From: G965220305 sp965220305
GTDB lineage: Bacteria > Chloroflexota > Dehalococcoidia > Lucifugimonadales > UBA3495
DNA length: 64,000 nucleotides
Reading direction: 5' to 3'
Assembly: GCA_965220305.1 (NCBI GenBank)
Contig: OZ244817.1
Span: forward strand, 2,294,001 to 2,358,000
Part shown: positions 56,359 through 64,000 of the stretch, one piece after another
Numbering within the stretch: the first letter of the stretch is position 1
Layout of the letters: each line of letters opens with the position of its first letter
Program-made: the position numbers and the translations under genes
Notes under the pieces: generated by a model
Database searches by the model: none
Told to the model about the DNA's origin: nothing
What the model saw: the letters and a program-made list of their open reading frames with translations, nothing else

Positions 56359-57308
56359 TGGGTCCAGTAATTGACGACCTCAAAATCTTTAGCGGCAACG
56401 CCCACCCGGACTTGGCCCAGGCGGTCTGTGAATACCTGGATATTCCCCTGGGCGAGGCGGAAGTCTTCAAGTTCGCCAACGACAACACCTTCGTCCGCAT
56501 CCTGGAAAACGTCCGGCAGCGCGACGTTTTCATCGTGCAGCCCACGGTCTACCCGGTCAACGACAACCTGATGGAACTGCTTATCATGATCGACGCCTGC
56601 AAACGGGCGTCGGCGGGGCGCATCACCGCCGTGGTGCCCTACTACGGTTACGGGCGCACCGACAAGAAGGACCAACCCCGGGTGCCCATAACCGGACGCC
56701 TGGTGGCGGACCTGCTCACCGCGGCGGGGGCCGACCGCCTGTTGACGGTGGACCTGCACGCCGGGCAGATTCAGGGGTTCTTCAACATTCCGGTGGACGA
56801 GTTGACGGCCATGCCTATCTTGACCCAGTACCTGGAGGCCAAGGAGATTCAGGACTTGGTGGTGGTGGCCGTGGACATCGGCATCAGCAAGCGGGCCCGG
56901 GACGTGGCCGAGCGCCTCAACGCTCCCCTGGCCATCATCGAGAAGCGGCGGCTGGGCAACGACGACCGCACCGAGACCCTGAACGTCATCGGCGACGTTA
57001 AGGGGAAGGCGGCCCTGACCTTCGACGATGAAATCGACACCGGCGGCACCACCGTCAGCGCGGCCAACGCCCTGTTCGACCACGGAGTTACCGAGGTATT
57101 CGGTTGCGCCACCCACCCGGTGCTCTCCCCACCCGGCCCGGAGCGCATCGCCGGCAGCCGCTTCGAAGAGGTGGTGGTCACCGACACCATTCCCGTGAGC
57201 CCCGAGAAGCGCAACGACAAGATTACCGTCCTCTCGGTGGCCCCCCTGCTGGGGGAGGCCATCTACCGCATCCACAAGGGACTATCGGTGGGAGAGCTGT
57301 TCAATTAA
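56358..57308 (+). CDS. prs: ribose-phosphate pyrophosphokinase
   Basis: 316 residues, standard length. FSGNAHPDLAQAVCEYLDIP at the start, PYYGYGRTDKKDQPRVPITG (ATP region), LLTVDLHAGQIQGFFNIPVD, and the PRPP loop ALTFDDEIDTGGTTVSAANA are all intact. It makes PRPP for nucleotides, His and Trp. Confidence 0.96.
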   Translation: MGPVIDDLKIFSGNAHPDLAQAVCEYLDIPLGEAEVFKFANDNTFVRILENVRQRDVFIVQPTVYPVNDNLMELLIMIDACKRASAGRITAVVPYYGYGRTDKKDQPRVPITGRLVADLLTAAGADRLLTVDLHAGQIQGFFNIPVDELTAMPILTQYLEAKEIQDLVVVAVDIGISKRARDVAERLNAPLAIIEKRRLGNDDRTETLNVIGDVKGKAALTFDDEIDTGGTTVSAANALFDHGVTEVFGCATHPVLSPPGPERIAGSRFEEVVVTDTIPVSPEKRNDKITVLSVAPLLGEAIYRIHKGLSVGELFN

Positions 57309-57406
57309 CCTGCCTCAAGCCCCGCCTAACTTACGCCATTCATGGTCTTGGCTTGCCAAGTCAAGACGCCAGTTACCCAGCCGCAGCGCCACGGAGATAA
57401 CCCGGG

Positions 57407-57796
57407 ATGTTGGAAACTGAGCAGATAGCGGCCATTTTTGCCGACGCTTGGATGCTTTATCAGGATGCTATGGAGCAGTTGGAACAGGGCAAGCTGCGTA
57501 ATGCCGCGGAGAAGGCTTGGGGAGCCACCAAGCGAGCCACCGACGCCCTGATTCTTGCTCGCACCGGCAAATTGCCTGCAACCACCGCGTCAACGTCGCG
57601 AGGGTTGCGGCGGTTGGCGAGCGAAGCCGCCGATATTGAAAGCCTGGTCGGGCGCTATTACACCCGCATCGGCCACCTGCATGGCGAGTGTTTTTACGAT
57701 GGAATGTGCGACCCGGTAGAAGACACAGAACGTCGGATAAGAGAGACATCGGACTATATCCGCGATGCCGAAGCGCTGACGAGGACACTAACCTGA
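57407..57796 (+). CDS. HEPN/PaREP1-like helical protein, 129 aa
   Basis: It is all-helical: ADAWMLYQDAMEQLEQGKLR, then NAAEKAWGATKRATDALILA, then YYTRIGHLHGECFYDG. The pattern (a helix with NAAEKAWGA, then R-x-x-H-L-H) resembles HEPN-domain or PaREP1-type proteins that often pair with MNT nucleotidyltransferases, but none is adjacent. The R-IGH-LHGE segment may match the HEPN R-x4-6-H RNase motif. Confidence 0.55.
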   Translation: MLETEQIAAIFADAWMLYQDAMEQLEQGKLRNAAEKAWGATKRATDALILARTGKLPATTASTSRGLRRLASEAADIESLVGRYYTRIGHLHGECFYDGMCDPVEDTERRIRETSDYIRDAEALTRTLT

Positions 57797-58012
57797 AGCG
57801 AAACACTTGCTAACCCGCCCGCTGATTGGCTGAGGCGGGCCTTCCGGCAGGATGTCGCCGGGCCTTTGCCTTGGAGCCTGACCTTCTACCTTGCTAACCT
57901 CTCCAGGGCAGACTCTGTAAAACCCGGTTTCACCTCGCGGCCCCATCCTTTTGCCTGGGGATGCCCAATTTGGTAGAATTGGGCCACTGTTATTGCCAGG
58001 AGAAATAAAACT

Positions 58013-58825
58013 CTGAAAATATTATTGACCAACGACGATGGAATTCATGCCCCGGGGCTGTGGGCCGCCGCCGGGGCTTTGCGTCAAGCCGGGGACGTGT
58101 ACGTGGTGGCGCCGGACCGGGAGCAAAGCGGCGTGGGGGCCTGCCTGACCCTTCATGCCCCGGTCAAAGCCCGGGAAGCGCCCGCCTCCCAATACCTGGG
58201 CGACGCCCCGGCCAACTCGCACCAGGTGAAGGCCTACTCTGTGGAGGGCACCCCCGGGGATAGCTGCATTCTGGCCCTGGAACAGTTGGTGGGGTCGGTG
58301 GACCTGGTGGTCTCCGGCATCAACACCGGCTCCAACGTCGGCTGGGACATCATGGTCTCGGGGACGGTGGGAGCGGCCATCCAGGGCTACGTCCGCGGCT
58401 ACCGGACCATCGCCATATCCGTGGGGTCGGTGCAGAACCCCCAGTTCGACGGCGCGGCCCAACTCCTGGGACTGATGGCCTACCAGTTGGACCAGGCCCG
58501 TCCCGACTGGCCCTTCTTCCTGAACGTCAACGTGCCCAGCGTTCCCCTGGCCCAGGTCTCCGGCGTCCAGGTTACCCGACTGGGTGGGCGTTCCTACGGA
58601 GAATCGGTGCGGGAAGAGGGCCTTGGCTCCCAAAAACGTTACTGGCTTTCCCGCAACCGTCCCATCCACGGCGACAACCCCGAAGGGACGGACATCTGGG
58701 CGCTGAAGAACAACCGCATATCCATTACCCCGTTGCAGTTGGACCTGTCCAACCAGCAGCAGATACCCGAAATTGAGGCCCTGCTGGGGGACGTTCCCGG
58801 TCAACTGCTCAGTCGCCAGGACTAA
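58013..58825 (+). CDS. surE: 5'/3'-nucleotidase SurE
   Basis: 270 residues if started at CTG 58013. The family N-terminus (M-K/R-I-L-L-T-N-D-D-G) is encoded as CTG-AAA-ATA-TTA-TTG-ACC-AAC-GAC-GAT, so CTG or the internal TTG at 58025 must initiate; AGGAG lies 10 bp before CTG. The metal-site Asp pair LTNDDGIHAPGL, VVAPDREQSGVGACLTLHAP, SVEGTPGDSCILAL and VVSGINTGSNVGWDIMVSGT complete the signature. It hydrolyses nucleoside monophosphates. Confidence 0.92.
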   Translation: MKILLTNDDGIHAPGLWAAAGALRQAGDVYVVAPDREQSGVGACLTLHAPVKAREAPASQYLGDAPANSHQVKAYSVEGTPGDSCILALEQLVGSVDLVVSGINTGSNVGWDIMVSGTVGAAIQGYVRGYRTIAISVGSVQNPQFDGAAQLLGLMAYQLDQARPDWPFFLNVNVPSVPLAQVSGVQVTRLGGRSYGESVREEGLGSQKRYWLSRNRPIHGDNPEGTDIWALKNNRISITPLQLDLSNQQQIPEIEALLGDVPGQLLSRQD

Positions 58826-58923
58826 CCGGCAACCCCGGCCTTCCGGACCATCCATCCCCGGGCCCGCGCTGCGGGCGGCAATGGACCCACCGGCCAGGAA
58901 ACATAGCTTGAGGAGGTTGCCCC

Positions 58924-59859
58924 ATGCGCATTTGCTCCTTTCTGCCCAGCGCCACGGAAATTGTCTACCAGTTGGGACTGCAGGACCAGCTATTCGGCGT
59001 GACCCACGAGTGTGATTACCCCCGGGAGGCCAAGGACAAGCCCTGGGTGGTGCGAAGCGTCTTCGACGGTTTGGACCCTTCCAGCGGCGAGATTAGCCGG
59101 GTCATCTCCGAGCGTCTGCAGGAGGGCCTGGGCATCTACGAAATCGACCAGGATGTGCTCCAAGAGGCGTCGCCGGAGCTGTTGCTGACCCAAGCCATCT
59201 GCGAGGTTTGAGCCATATCCACTCGGCAGGTTGCCGAGGCCAGCACCAGCCTTCCCCACGAACCCCAGGTAATATCCCTGGATCCCCAGTACCTCGGCGA
59301 TGTTCTGGAAGATGTCCGGCGGGTGGGCGAGGCCACCGGATCCGAGGCCAAGGCCGAAGAAATAGTGGCCCAGATGCAGGCCCGCATCGACGCCGTTTCC
59401 GCCAAGGCGGCCCTGGCAGCCCATCAGCCCCGGGTGTTGCACCTGGAATGGGTTGACCCCCTCATGTGCGGGGGACACTGGGTGCCCGAGATGGTGGAAC
59501 TGGCCGGAGGGGTCAACTGCTTTGGCGACAAGGAGATGGGCTCCTTCCCCATAGAGTGGGAAGCGGTGGTGGAAAGCCAGCCCGACGTCATCGTGCTGAT
59601 GCCCTGTGGGTTCGATGTCAAACGGGGACTGCAAGACCTGCCCATCATCGCGGAGAAAGAGGGTTGGGACAAGCTGCCGGCGGTCAAGAATAACCGGGTC
59701 TACGTTATCGACGCCAGCGCCTACACCAGCCGCTCCGGACCGCGCCTGGTGGTGGGTTTGGAGATTCTGGCGGAGATGATACACCCGGAGCTTTTCTCCG
59801 GCATGATCCCCGAGGCCGGGGCCCTGCGTATTTACGGCAACCCGGTTGGGGCCAGGTAG
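58924..59859 (+). CDS. cobalamin-binding-type (BtuF-like) protein with in-frame TGA at a Cys position: candidate selenoprotein
   Basis: 311 codons plus stop in one frame, interrupted only by TGA at 59209-59211. The N-terminal part (MRICSFLPSATEIVYQLGLQ, then FGVTHECDYPREAKDKPWVV, and LLLTQAICEV) and the part after TGA (AISTRQVAEAS, VLHLEWVDPLMCGGHWVPEM, VIVLMPCGFDVKRGLQDLP) together make a full cytosolic-type BtuF/COG0614 protein without signal peptide. As I recall, homologues read L-T-Q-x-L-C-x-V-C-A here, so TGA replaces the second Cys of C-x-V-C. A hairpin with SECIS-like geometry follows. The alternative is a simple nonsense mutation of TGC or TGT. AGGAGG precedes the start. Confidence 0.7.
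59209..59238 (+). promoter_or_regulatory. candidate bacterial SECIS hairpin with its UGA
   Basis: TGA at 59209-59211 is followed by CTCGGCA (59222-59228), loop GGT (59229-59231) and TGCCGAG (59232-59238), a perfect 7-bp stem. The loop starts with G, and 17 nt separate the UGA from it. This fits the bacterial SECIS rules as I know them (16-37 nt spacing, short apical loop with an early G). Confidence 0.55.
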
Positions 59860-59919
59860 CGTAAATATGGGAATTATGTCTTTGTGTCCGCTAAGGTGTG
59901 ATCAAACAAGGAGATTGCG

Positions 59920-60114
59920 ATGAGTGGAAACATTGAAGTCCTGTACTCTGGAATGAGGGAAGGGAAATTCTTGCTGTTCTGCATCACTGAGGTCGAGAAT
60001 GGACAGTATATTGTCTTCACACTAGAACCTCATTCTCTTTTAGAGCCATACGCAGAACCCAACCGCGAGACTGCCATGGAAACAGTCAAGAAGTTCTTCT
60101 ATGACACTGACTAG
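59920..60114 (+). CDS. hypothetical protein, 64 aa
   Basis: AAGGAG precedes the ATG. The small acidic protein has a beta-rich start (NIEVLYSGMREGKFLLFCIT) and a helical end (ETAMETVKKFFYDTD). No family was recognised, and AT content is above the local average. Confidence 0.45.
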   Translation: MSGNIEVLYSGMREGKFLLFCITEVENGQYIVFTLEPHSLLEPYAEPNRETAMETVKKFFYDTD

Positions 60115-60484
60115 CACCTGATAGATTCGGTGTGGTTTTAGAGCAAAGCTTAGCTAATACACGGGAGAATTGGAGCGTGAGAGGGTAGCGGCTGACTAAC
60201 TACTACCTGCGATCAGTGGATACAAGCATATAGTTCCCATTGTTTTCACTTTGTCCCCTATCGTACTGACCAGACACTACGACCTTCAACCTTTATCTGC
60301 CCGGAAGAGGCGCAGGCCCTAATAACGGCTTCGACGAGTGGGTAGGTCCCAAGTGACAATTCGAGAGTTAACGGGGTTGATAGTTGCATTTTCGCGTACC
60401 TTATGATGTCGGGCCTGCTATTGCTATAGCGGTATTACCCTTTAGGGAGAGCAGCTTAATTCTCGCTTGGGAGGGGCCCTCACT
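60115..60484. other. intergenic region, nothing recognised
   Basis: 370 bp of mixed composition with no supported gene, hairpin or promoter. Confidence 0.5.
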
Positions 60485-61063
60485 GTGGCACTGCTCGACT
60501 TCTATGCCGGCTTTCTATCCACTTACTGGGATCTGACATTAGCATTCTTAACTGCAACCCTGGGCTTCCTGCTAGGAACCCTGGTGTTTGGCTTTGTGGT
60601 ACTCCTCCCGCTCTATCTAGCCTATCTATTGTTAACAAAGGGGATTCCTCACGTGTGGCGTGACCTGGTTGGGCCAAAGTTTGTCAAGCGGTTGAGGACG
60701 GGTATTTAGTATTCAGACCGGGGCTGGGCCTACCGTTCCAAGGGGGATTACAACCGGGCACTTGCTCACTTTAATCGTGCCTTTTCCCTAGGCCATTCCT
60801 ACCCGGCTCTCTACTACGCTCGTGGCAAGACTCACCACGATTTACGAGAGTATGACCAGGCGATTGCTGACTTAGAAACAGCTACTCACCTTTTACCCAC
60901 CTTTACGTTGGCCCGGCAAAGCCTGATCGAAGCTTACTACGACCGAGGCCGGGACCACCAAGAGAAAGGGGAGCACGATAGGGCGTATAACGATTTGAAC
61001 TATGCAGAAATTTTGAGTCGGGAATTAGAACACGATAAACGGACTAACCCCCACATGTCATAA
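60485..61063 (+). pseudogene. membrane-anchored TPR protein interrupted by an in-frame amber codon
   Basis: A GTG at 60485 begins a protein with two hydrophobic helices (LTLAFLTATLGFLLGTLVFG, then FVVLLPLYLAYLLL). It stops at TAG 60707-60709 after VKRLRTGI. The same frame continues without another stop to 61063 as tetratricopeptide repeats (DRGWAYRSKGDYNRALAHFN, then YARGKTHHDLREYDQAIADL). Because the frame is shared and the parts make a plausible membrane-TPR protein, this is probably one gene with a nonsense change. Confidence 0.6.
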
Positions 61064-61281
61064 GATGGCCCGCCAATGAAATTCGGCCCAGTTAACCGGT
61101 AACGATTTCTTTCTTCGCTAGAAGGGGGGCTGCCGCTTGGCGGCCAAGTGGTGCGCCGAGCCTTCGGTGCACGGCGGCAAGGCCCGGCCCAAAAATGCCA
61201 AGCTAGTGGTGTAAGGCGCGCAAGCTGCGCAAGTCCTATGTATAATGCACATAGAAGGCGTATGCAAGAGAGGGAATCAGA

Positions 61282-61638
61282 ATGGGGGTATTCAACTGGC
61301 CGTTGCGGATTTCCAACCTCGATGGCGGACATTCCCGGGACATAGAAGCCACGGTGGACACCGGCGCCACCTATACCATGCTGCCCACCGCCCTGCTGCG
61401 GGAGCTGGGGATTACGGCAATGGACAAGAGAGGATTTGAACTGGCCGACGGGCGCATCGTGGAGATGGACATCGGGGAGGCCAGGGCCACCATCAATGGG
61501 TCCAGCGTGGTGACCCTGATAGTCTTTGGAGATGATGGCGCCCCGCCCCTGCTGGGCGCGTACACTCTGGAAGGAATGGGACTGGCGGTAGACCCGGTGC
61601 AGCGAAGACTGGTCCCCACCAACGCCATCCTGTATTAG
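61282..61638 (+). CDS. clan AA retropepsin-like aspartic protease, 118 aa
   Basis: EATVDTGATYTMLPTALLRE has the D-T-G-A active site. FELADGRIVEMDIGEARATI and LIVFGDDGAPPLLGAYTLEG give the flap and the L-L-G-x-x-x-L-E motif. It is a single-domain protease expected to dimerise, paralogous to the one at 41922-42284 but diverged. Confidence 0.75.
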   Translation: MGVFNWPLRISNLDGGHSRDIEATVDTGATYTMLPTALLRELGITAMDKRGFELADGRIVEMDIGEARATINGSSVVTLIVFGDDGAPPLLGAYTLEGMGLAVDPVQRRLVPTNAILY

Positions 61639-61663
61639 GCAAGCTCCATATGAGTCCGTCGGA

Positions 61664-61945
61664 CTACCACTCCCATTCTGTTTCGTCCCAGGGAGTTTGG
61701 CCCGTTGCATCCGGGTCCAACAGGTGGTCGTCTCCCTGTGCAGCCATGGCGAGAAAGGCTTTCTCCCATCCCTCTCTCGCCCGGCCAGCGCGGACGTCTT
61801 TCATGGCCTCTTCGCCCAGCTTGGCCAGCTTCTTGGGAAGCGGCTGAGGCGGCCCGCCACTCTTCCTCGTCCTCCAGGACATCCAGTATTACCGCTGCGA
61901 TGAAGTCCTGGTCCTCACCCCAAAACTTGTGCTTCCCCTTCCCTG
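61664..61945 (-). pseudogene. antitoxin-like remnant with MazE-type tail, frameshifted
   Basis: The minus strand shows FWGEDQDFIAAVILDVLEDE, then EEWRAAS in one frame. After a shift near 61840 it continues KKLAKLGEEAMKDVRAGRA, then WEKAFLAMAAQGDDHLLD and WDETEWEW in another. The tail ending in DETEWEW is characteristic of MazE/PemI-like antitoxins. No start codon or toxin gene is adjacent, so it is an orphan or composite remnant. Confidence 0.4.
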
Positions 61946-61964
61946 GTAATATACTTCCCGGTGT

Positions 61965-62648
61965 ATGGCACAACCGGAAGAAATACCCCGCGACGACCTG
62001 ATTGAACTGCCCCTGTTTCCGCTGAACTTGGTGCTGTTCCCAGGGATGCGCCAGCCGCTGCACATCTTCGAGGAGCGGTACAAGGCCATGATTGGGGACT
62101 GCGTGGAGCGGGAAGCCCCCTTCGGCATAGTGCTAATCAAGGATGGCCGAGAGGTGGGCGACCCGGCGGAGCCCTTCCGGGTGGGCACCACCGCCCGGAT
62201 CAACCAGGTCCAACGTTTGGAAGATGGCCGCATGAACATCCTCACCCAGGGAGAGCGCCGCTTCCGGCTGGTGGAGGTCATCCAGTGGGTGCCCCACCTG
62301 GTGGGTCTGGTGCAGTACCTGGAGGACGAACCGGGTGAAGTCTCGGCGTCGCTGGTGGAGGAAGTAAACCGGGAGTACGCCACCTTCCTGCGCCACATGT
62401 CCTCCCTGGCGGGCGGCTGGAACAGCCGGGTGGAAGTTACCGACGACCCGCAGCGGTTGGCCTCGGAGGCCCAGGTTAGCCTGGCCTCCAGCATCGAGTG
62501 GCCCACCGACATCCGCCAGCAATTGCTGGAGTCCACCACCGTCCAGCAGCGGCTGGAACGGGTGCTGCCCCTGTTGCAGCGAGGCAATCGGGTCCTGCAG
62601 GAGCGGGTGGACGAAAACAACCCCTTCCGAGGCTCCCGCCTGAACTAG
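61965..62648 (+). CDS. LON peptidase substrate-binding-domain protein
   Basis: 227 residues. IELPLFPLNLVLFPGMRQPL followed by HIFEERYKAMIGDC is the Lon N-terminal domain signature, with FGIVLIKDGREVG and the beta-barrel GTTARINQVQRLEDGRMNIL. It lacks the ATPase and protease domains of Lon, so it is a stand-alone LON-domain protein. These are widespread, with an unknown or adaptor-like role. Confidence 0.88.
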   Translation: MAQPEEIPRDDLIELPLFPLNLVLFPGMRQPLHIFEERYKAMIGDCVEREAPFGIVLIKDGREVGDPAEPFRVGTTARINQVQRLEDGRMNILTQGERRFRLVEVIQWVPHLVGLVQYLEDEPGEVSASLVEEVNREYATFLRHMSSLAGGWNSRVEVTDDPQRLASEAQVSLASSIEWPTDIRQQLLESTTVQQRLERVLPLLQRGNRVLQERVDENNPFRGSRLN

Positions 62649-63183
62649 CCGGCCCCTGGCGTCCACCTACCGTATCCCACACCCACCCTGACCCCCTTCT
62701 CCCACCCCGTCATTCCGGCGGAGGACGGAATCCATATCTGGCGAACGGTCCTAACAGTTGACTACACTGTTGAATCGGGGGCTGGATTCCCACCTTCGCG
62801 GGAATGACGGTGGGGGCGCTTGCCTGAAAGCCCACCTTGGCCTTTGGCCGGAGAATCGAAAGACCCTGGGGATGCCCCAGGGCCTTTTCATTCTCGTCTC
62901 ACCTGGTCATCCCGTACTTTTCTGTCATTCTGAGCAGAGCGAAGAATCTAAAGTTCTTGCCCACATCGCTTTTCTTCGGTACTCGGACGAGGTCCCGGAT
63001 GAGGGATTTCAGATTCTTCGCTTCGCTCAGAATGACATTTGCTGAAAATGAAAAGGCCCTGGGGGATGCCCTGCCCCGGCTTGCCTTCCCTTGCCCGGTG
63101 TATATAATTGGGGTAACTGGGCGGGGGGCCTTGTATCTGCCAGCGCCCCGTCCGTTCTGAAGAAGATTGAGGAGGTCGCTAAT
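62649..63183. repeat. repeat-rich gap with a 190-bp nested inverted-repeat element
   Basis: CCCCAGGGCCTTTTCATT at 62875-62892 is exactly inverted at 63047-63064. Inside it, GTCATTCTGAGCAGAGCGAA (62924-62949 arm) is inverted at 63011-63036 with 2 mismatches in 26. Two dispersed palindromes lie at about 62708-62733 and 62785-62812. No gene was seen. Confidence 0.65.
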
Positions 63184-64000
63184 ATGGGCGCAACCGAGAC
63201 CATCGCCAATTGGATTGTCAACACCAGCTATGAGGACATTCCTCCCGACGCCATCCGGGTGGCCAACGAGTCGTGCTTCGATCTGCTGGGCGTCATCCTG
63301 GCCGGGTCGGCCCAGCCGGTGGGCGACATCATACAGCAGTACACCAAGGACCTGGGGGGCGCGCCCGAGGCGACCGTGCTGGCCTCGGGGCACAAGACCT
63401 CGTTGCCCAATACCGCCCTGGCCAACGGCACCATGGGCCACGCCTTGGACTACGACGACTTCGGCGGGTTCGGGCACCCCACCGTGGCTATCTTCCCGGC
63501 CCTGCTGGCCCTGGGCGAGAACATGGGCGCCACCGGGCAGGACCTGATAGAAGCCTACGTAATCGGCTGCGAGGTTGGTCTGGCCCTGCAGCATACCACC
63601 AAGTACAACCAGATGGAGAAGGGTTTCCACGCCACCGCTGTCATCGGTCGCATGGCCTGTACCGCTGCCTGCGCCAAGTTGCTGGGCCTGGATGAGCAAC
63701 AGACGGTCACTGCCCTGGGAATTGCCGGGTCCATGTCCAGCGGCCTGATTCACAACTTCGGCACCATGACCAAGCCCCTGCACGCCGGTCTGGTGGGCCG
63801 CGACGGGGTTACGGCGGTACAGTTGGCCCAGCGGGGCCTGACCTCTGGCCAGCAGGTGGTGGAGCACCCCCTGGGATTCACCGCCACGGTGCTGGGCCCG
63901 GGCATCTACGACCTGAACAACATGGCCGCCAACCTGGGCAACCCCTTCCGGGTCCAGGACGCCCTGATGATTAAGAAGTACCCCTGCTGTGGCGGCAACC
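63184..64000 (+). CDS. MmgE/PrpD family protein, N-terminal 272 residues (runs off window)
   Basis: The ATG follows GAGGAGG. ETIANWIVNTSYEDIPPDAI, FDLLGVILAGS, NTALANGTMGHALDYDDFGG and HPTVAIFPALLALGENMGAT are signature segments of MmgE/PrpD (2-methylcitrate dehydratase-like). GFHATAVIGRMACTAACAKL and KPLHAGLVGRDGVTAVQLA also match. Chloroflexota carry many paralogues, so methylcitrate specificity is not assured. The gene is open at the right edge. Confidence 0.92.
   Translation, partial: MGATETIANWIVNTSYEDIPPDAIRVANESCFDLLGVILAGSAQPVGDIIQQYTKDLGGAPEATVLASGHKTSLPNTALANGTMGHALDYDDFGGFGHPTVAIFPALLALGENMGATGQDLIEAYVIGCEVGLALQHTTKYNQMEKGFHATAVIGRMACTAACAKLLGLDEQQTVTALGIAGSMSSGLIHNFGTMTKPLHAGLVGRDGVTAVQLAQRGLTSGQQVVEHPLGFTATVLGPGIYDLNNMAANLGNPFRVQDALMIKKYPCCGGN

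Noticed and set aside
60707..60709. Recoded stop (as for the TGA at 59209) in the membrane-TPR gene
   Set aside because: The codon is TAG, with no pyrrolysine context expected in this lineage; a nonsense mutation is simpler.

Overview
This 64 kb window looks like a chromosome segment from a Chloroflexota bacterium, probably Dehalococcoidia or SAR202-like. That is inferred from gene content and style: high GC, a lysine/DAP pathway split over several loci, an LLM-class flavin oxidoreductase, a xanthine-dehydrogenase/CoxSLM-type molybdenum hydroxylase, two enoyl-CoA hydratases, MmgE/PrpD, the MEP enzyme IspH, and dense short palindromic repeats in the gaps. I had no database, so the taxonomy is tentative.

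Layout. 1-10.9 kb (all minus strand) is an accessory island: a VapBC-like pair, a PLD+SNF2 helicase, a PIN protein, an Eco57I-type adenine methyltransferase, a membrane protein, small genes, a DprA-like protein and the first codons of a GHKL-type ATPase. The first four of these protein genes carry frameshifts, and the methyltransferase is also cut by an IS5 element. 11.0-19.5 kb is an insertion-sequence pile: an IS5 element, three tandem IS701-type copies sharing CTAA junctions, a 144-bp MITE with related ends, a broken membrane gene, a gene-poor GC-rich stretch with a parS-like palindrome, and a second IS701-type element. A two-repeat CRISPR-like relic follows.

19.7-31.2 kb is mostly core: enoyl-CoA hydratase, TlyA, rhomboid, CinA-C, a receiver-like protein, an LLM oxidoreductase, an SMP-30 protein, signal peptidase I, a Rieske protein, rpsO-pnp and dapB. 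31.5-45.1 kb holds asd, dapA, plsC-cmk, cvpA, an HNH nuclease, holB and lysA, interrupted by IS630 and IS66 elements, with small toxin-antitoxin and retropepsin-like genes between. 45.3-64 kb holds the CoxSLM-like operon, gpsA, ispH, thrC, a HigBA pair, enoyl-CoA hydratase-prs, surE, a cobalamin-binding-type protein, a LON-domain protein and the start of an MmgE/PrpD gene.

The DAP/lysine genes (asd, dapA, dapB, lysA) and thrC form one aspartate-family pathway scattered over 24 kb rather than one operon. pnp and rpsO are neighbours as in many bacteria.

The most notable observation is at 58924-59859. A cobalamin-binding-protein homologue is open in one frame except for a single TGA, which lies exactly where I recall the family having the second Cys of a C-x-V-C motif. 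It is followed 17 nt later by a perfect 7-bp hairpin with a G-first apical loop. This is a candidate selenoprotein. Other leads are the helicase/PIN/methyltransferase operon, the tandem IS701/MITE array, a DUF-antitoxin fusion, a His-rich insert in the CoxM-like subunit, and a hendecad-repeat tail-anchored coiled coil. No rRNA or tRNA gene was recognised.
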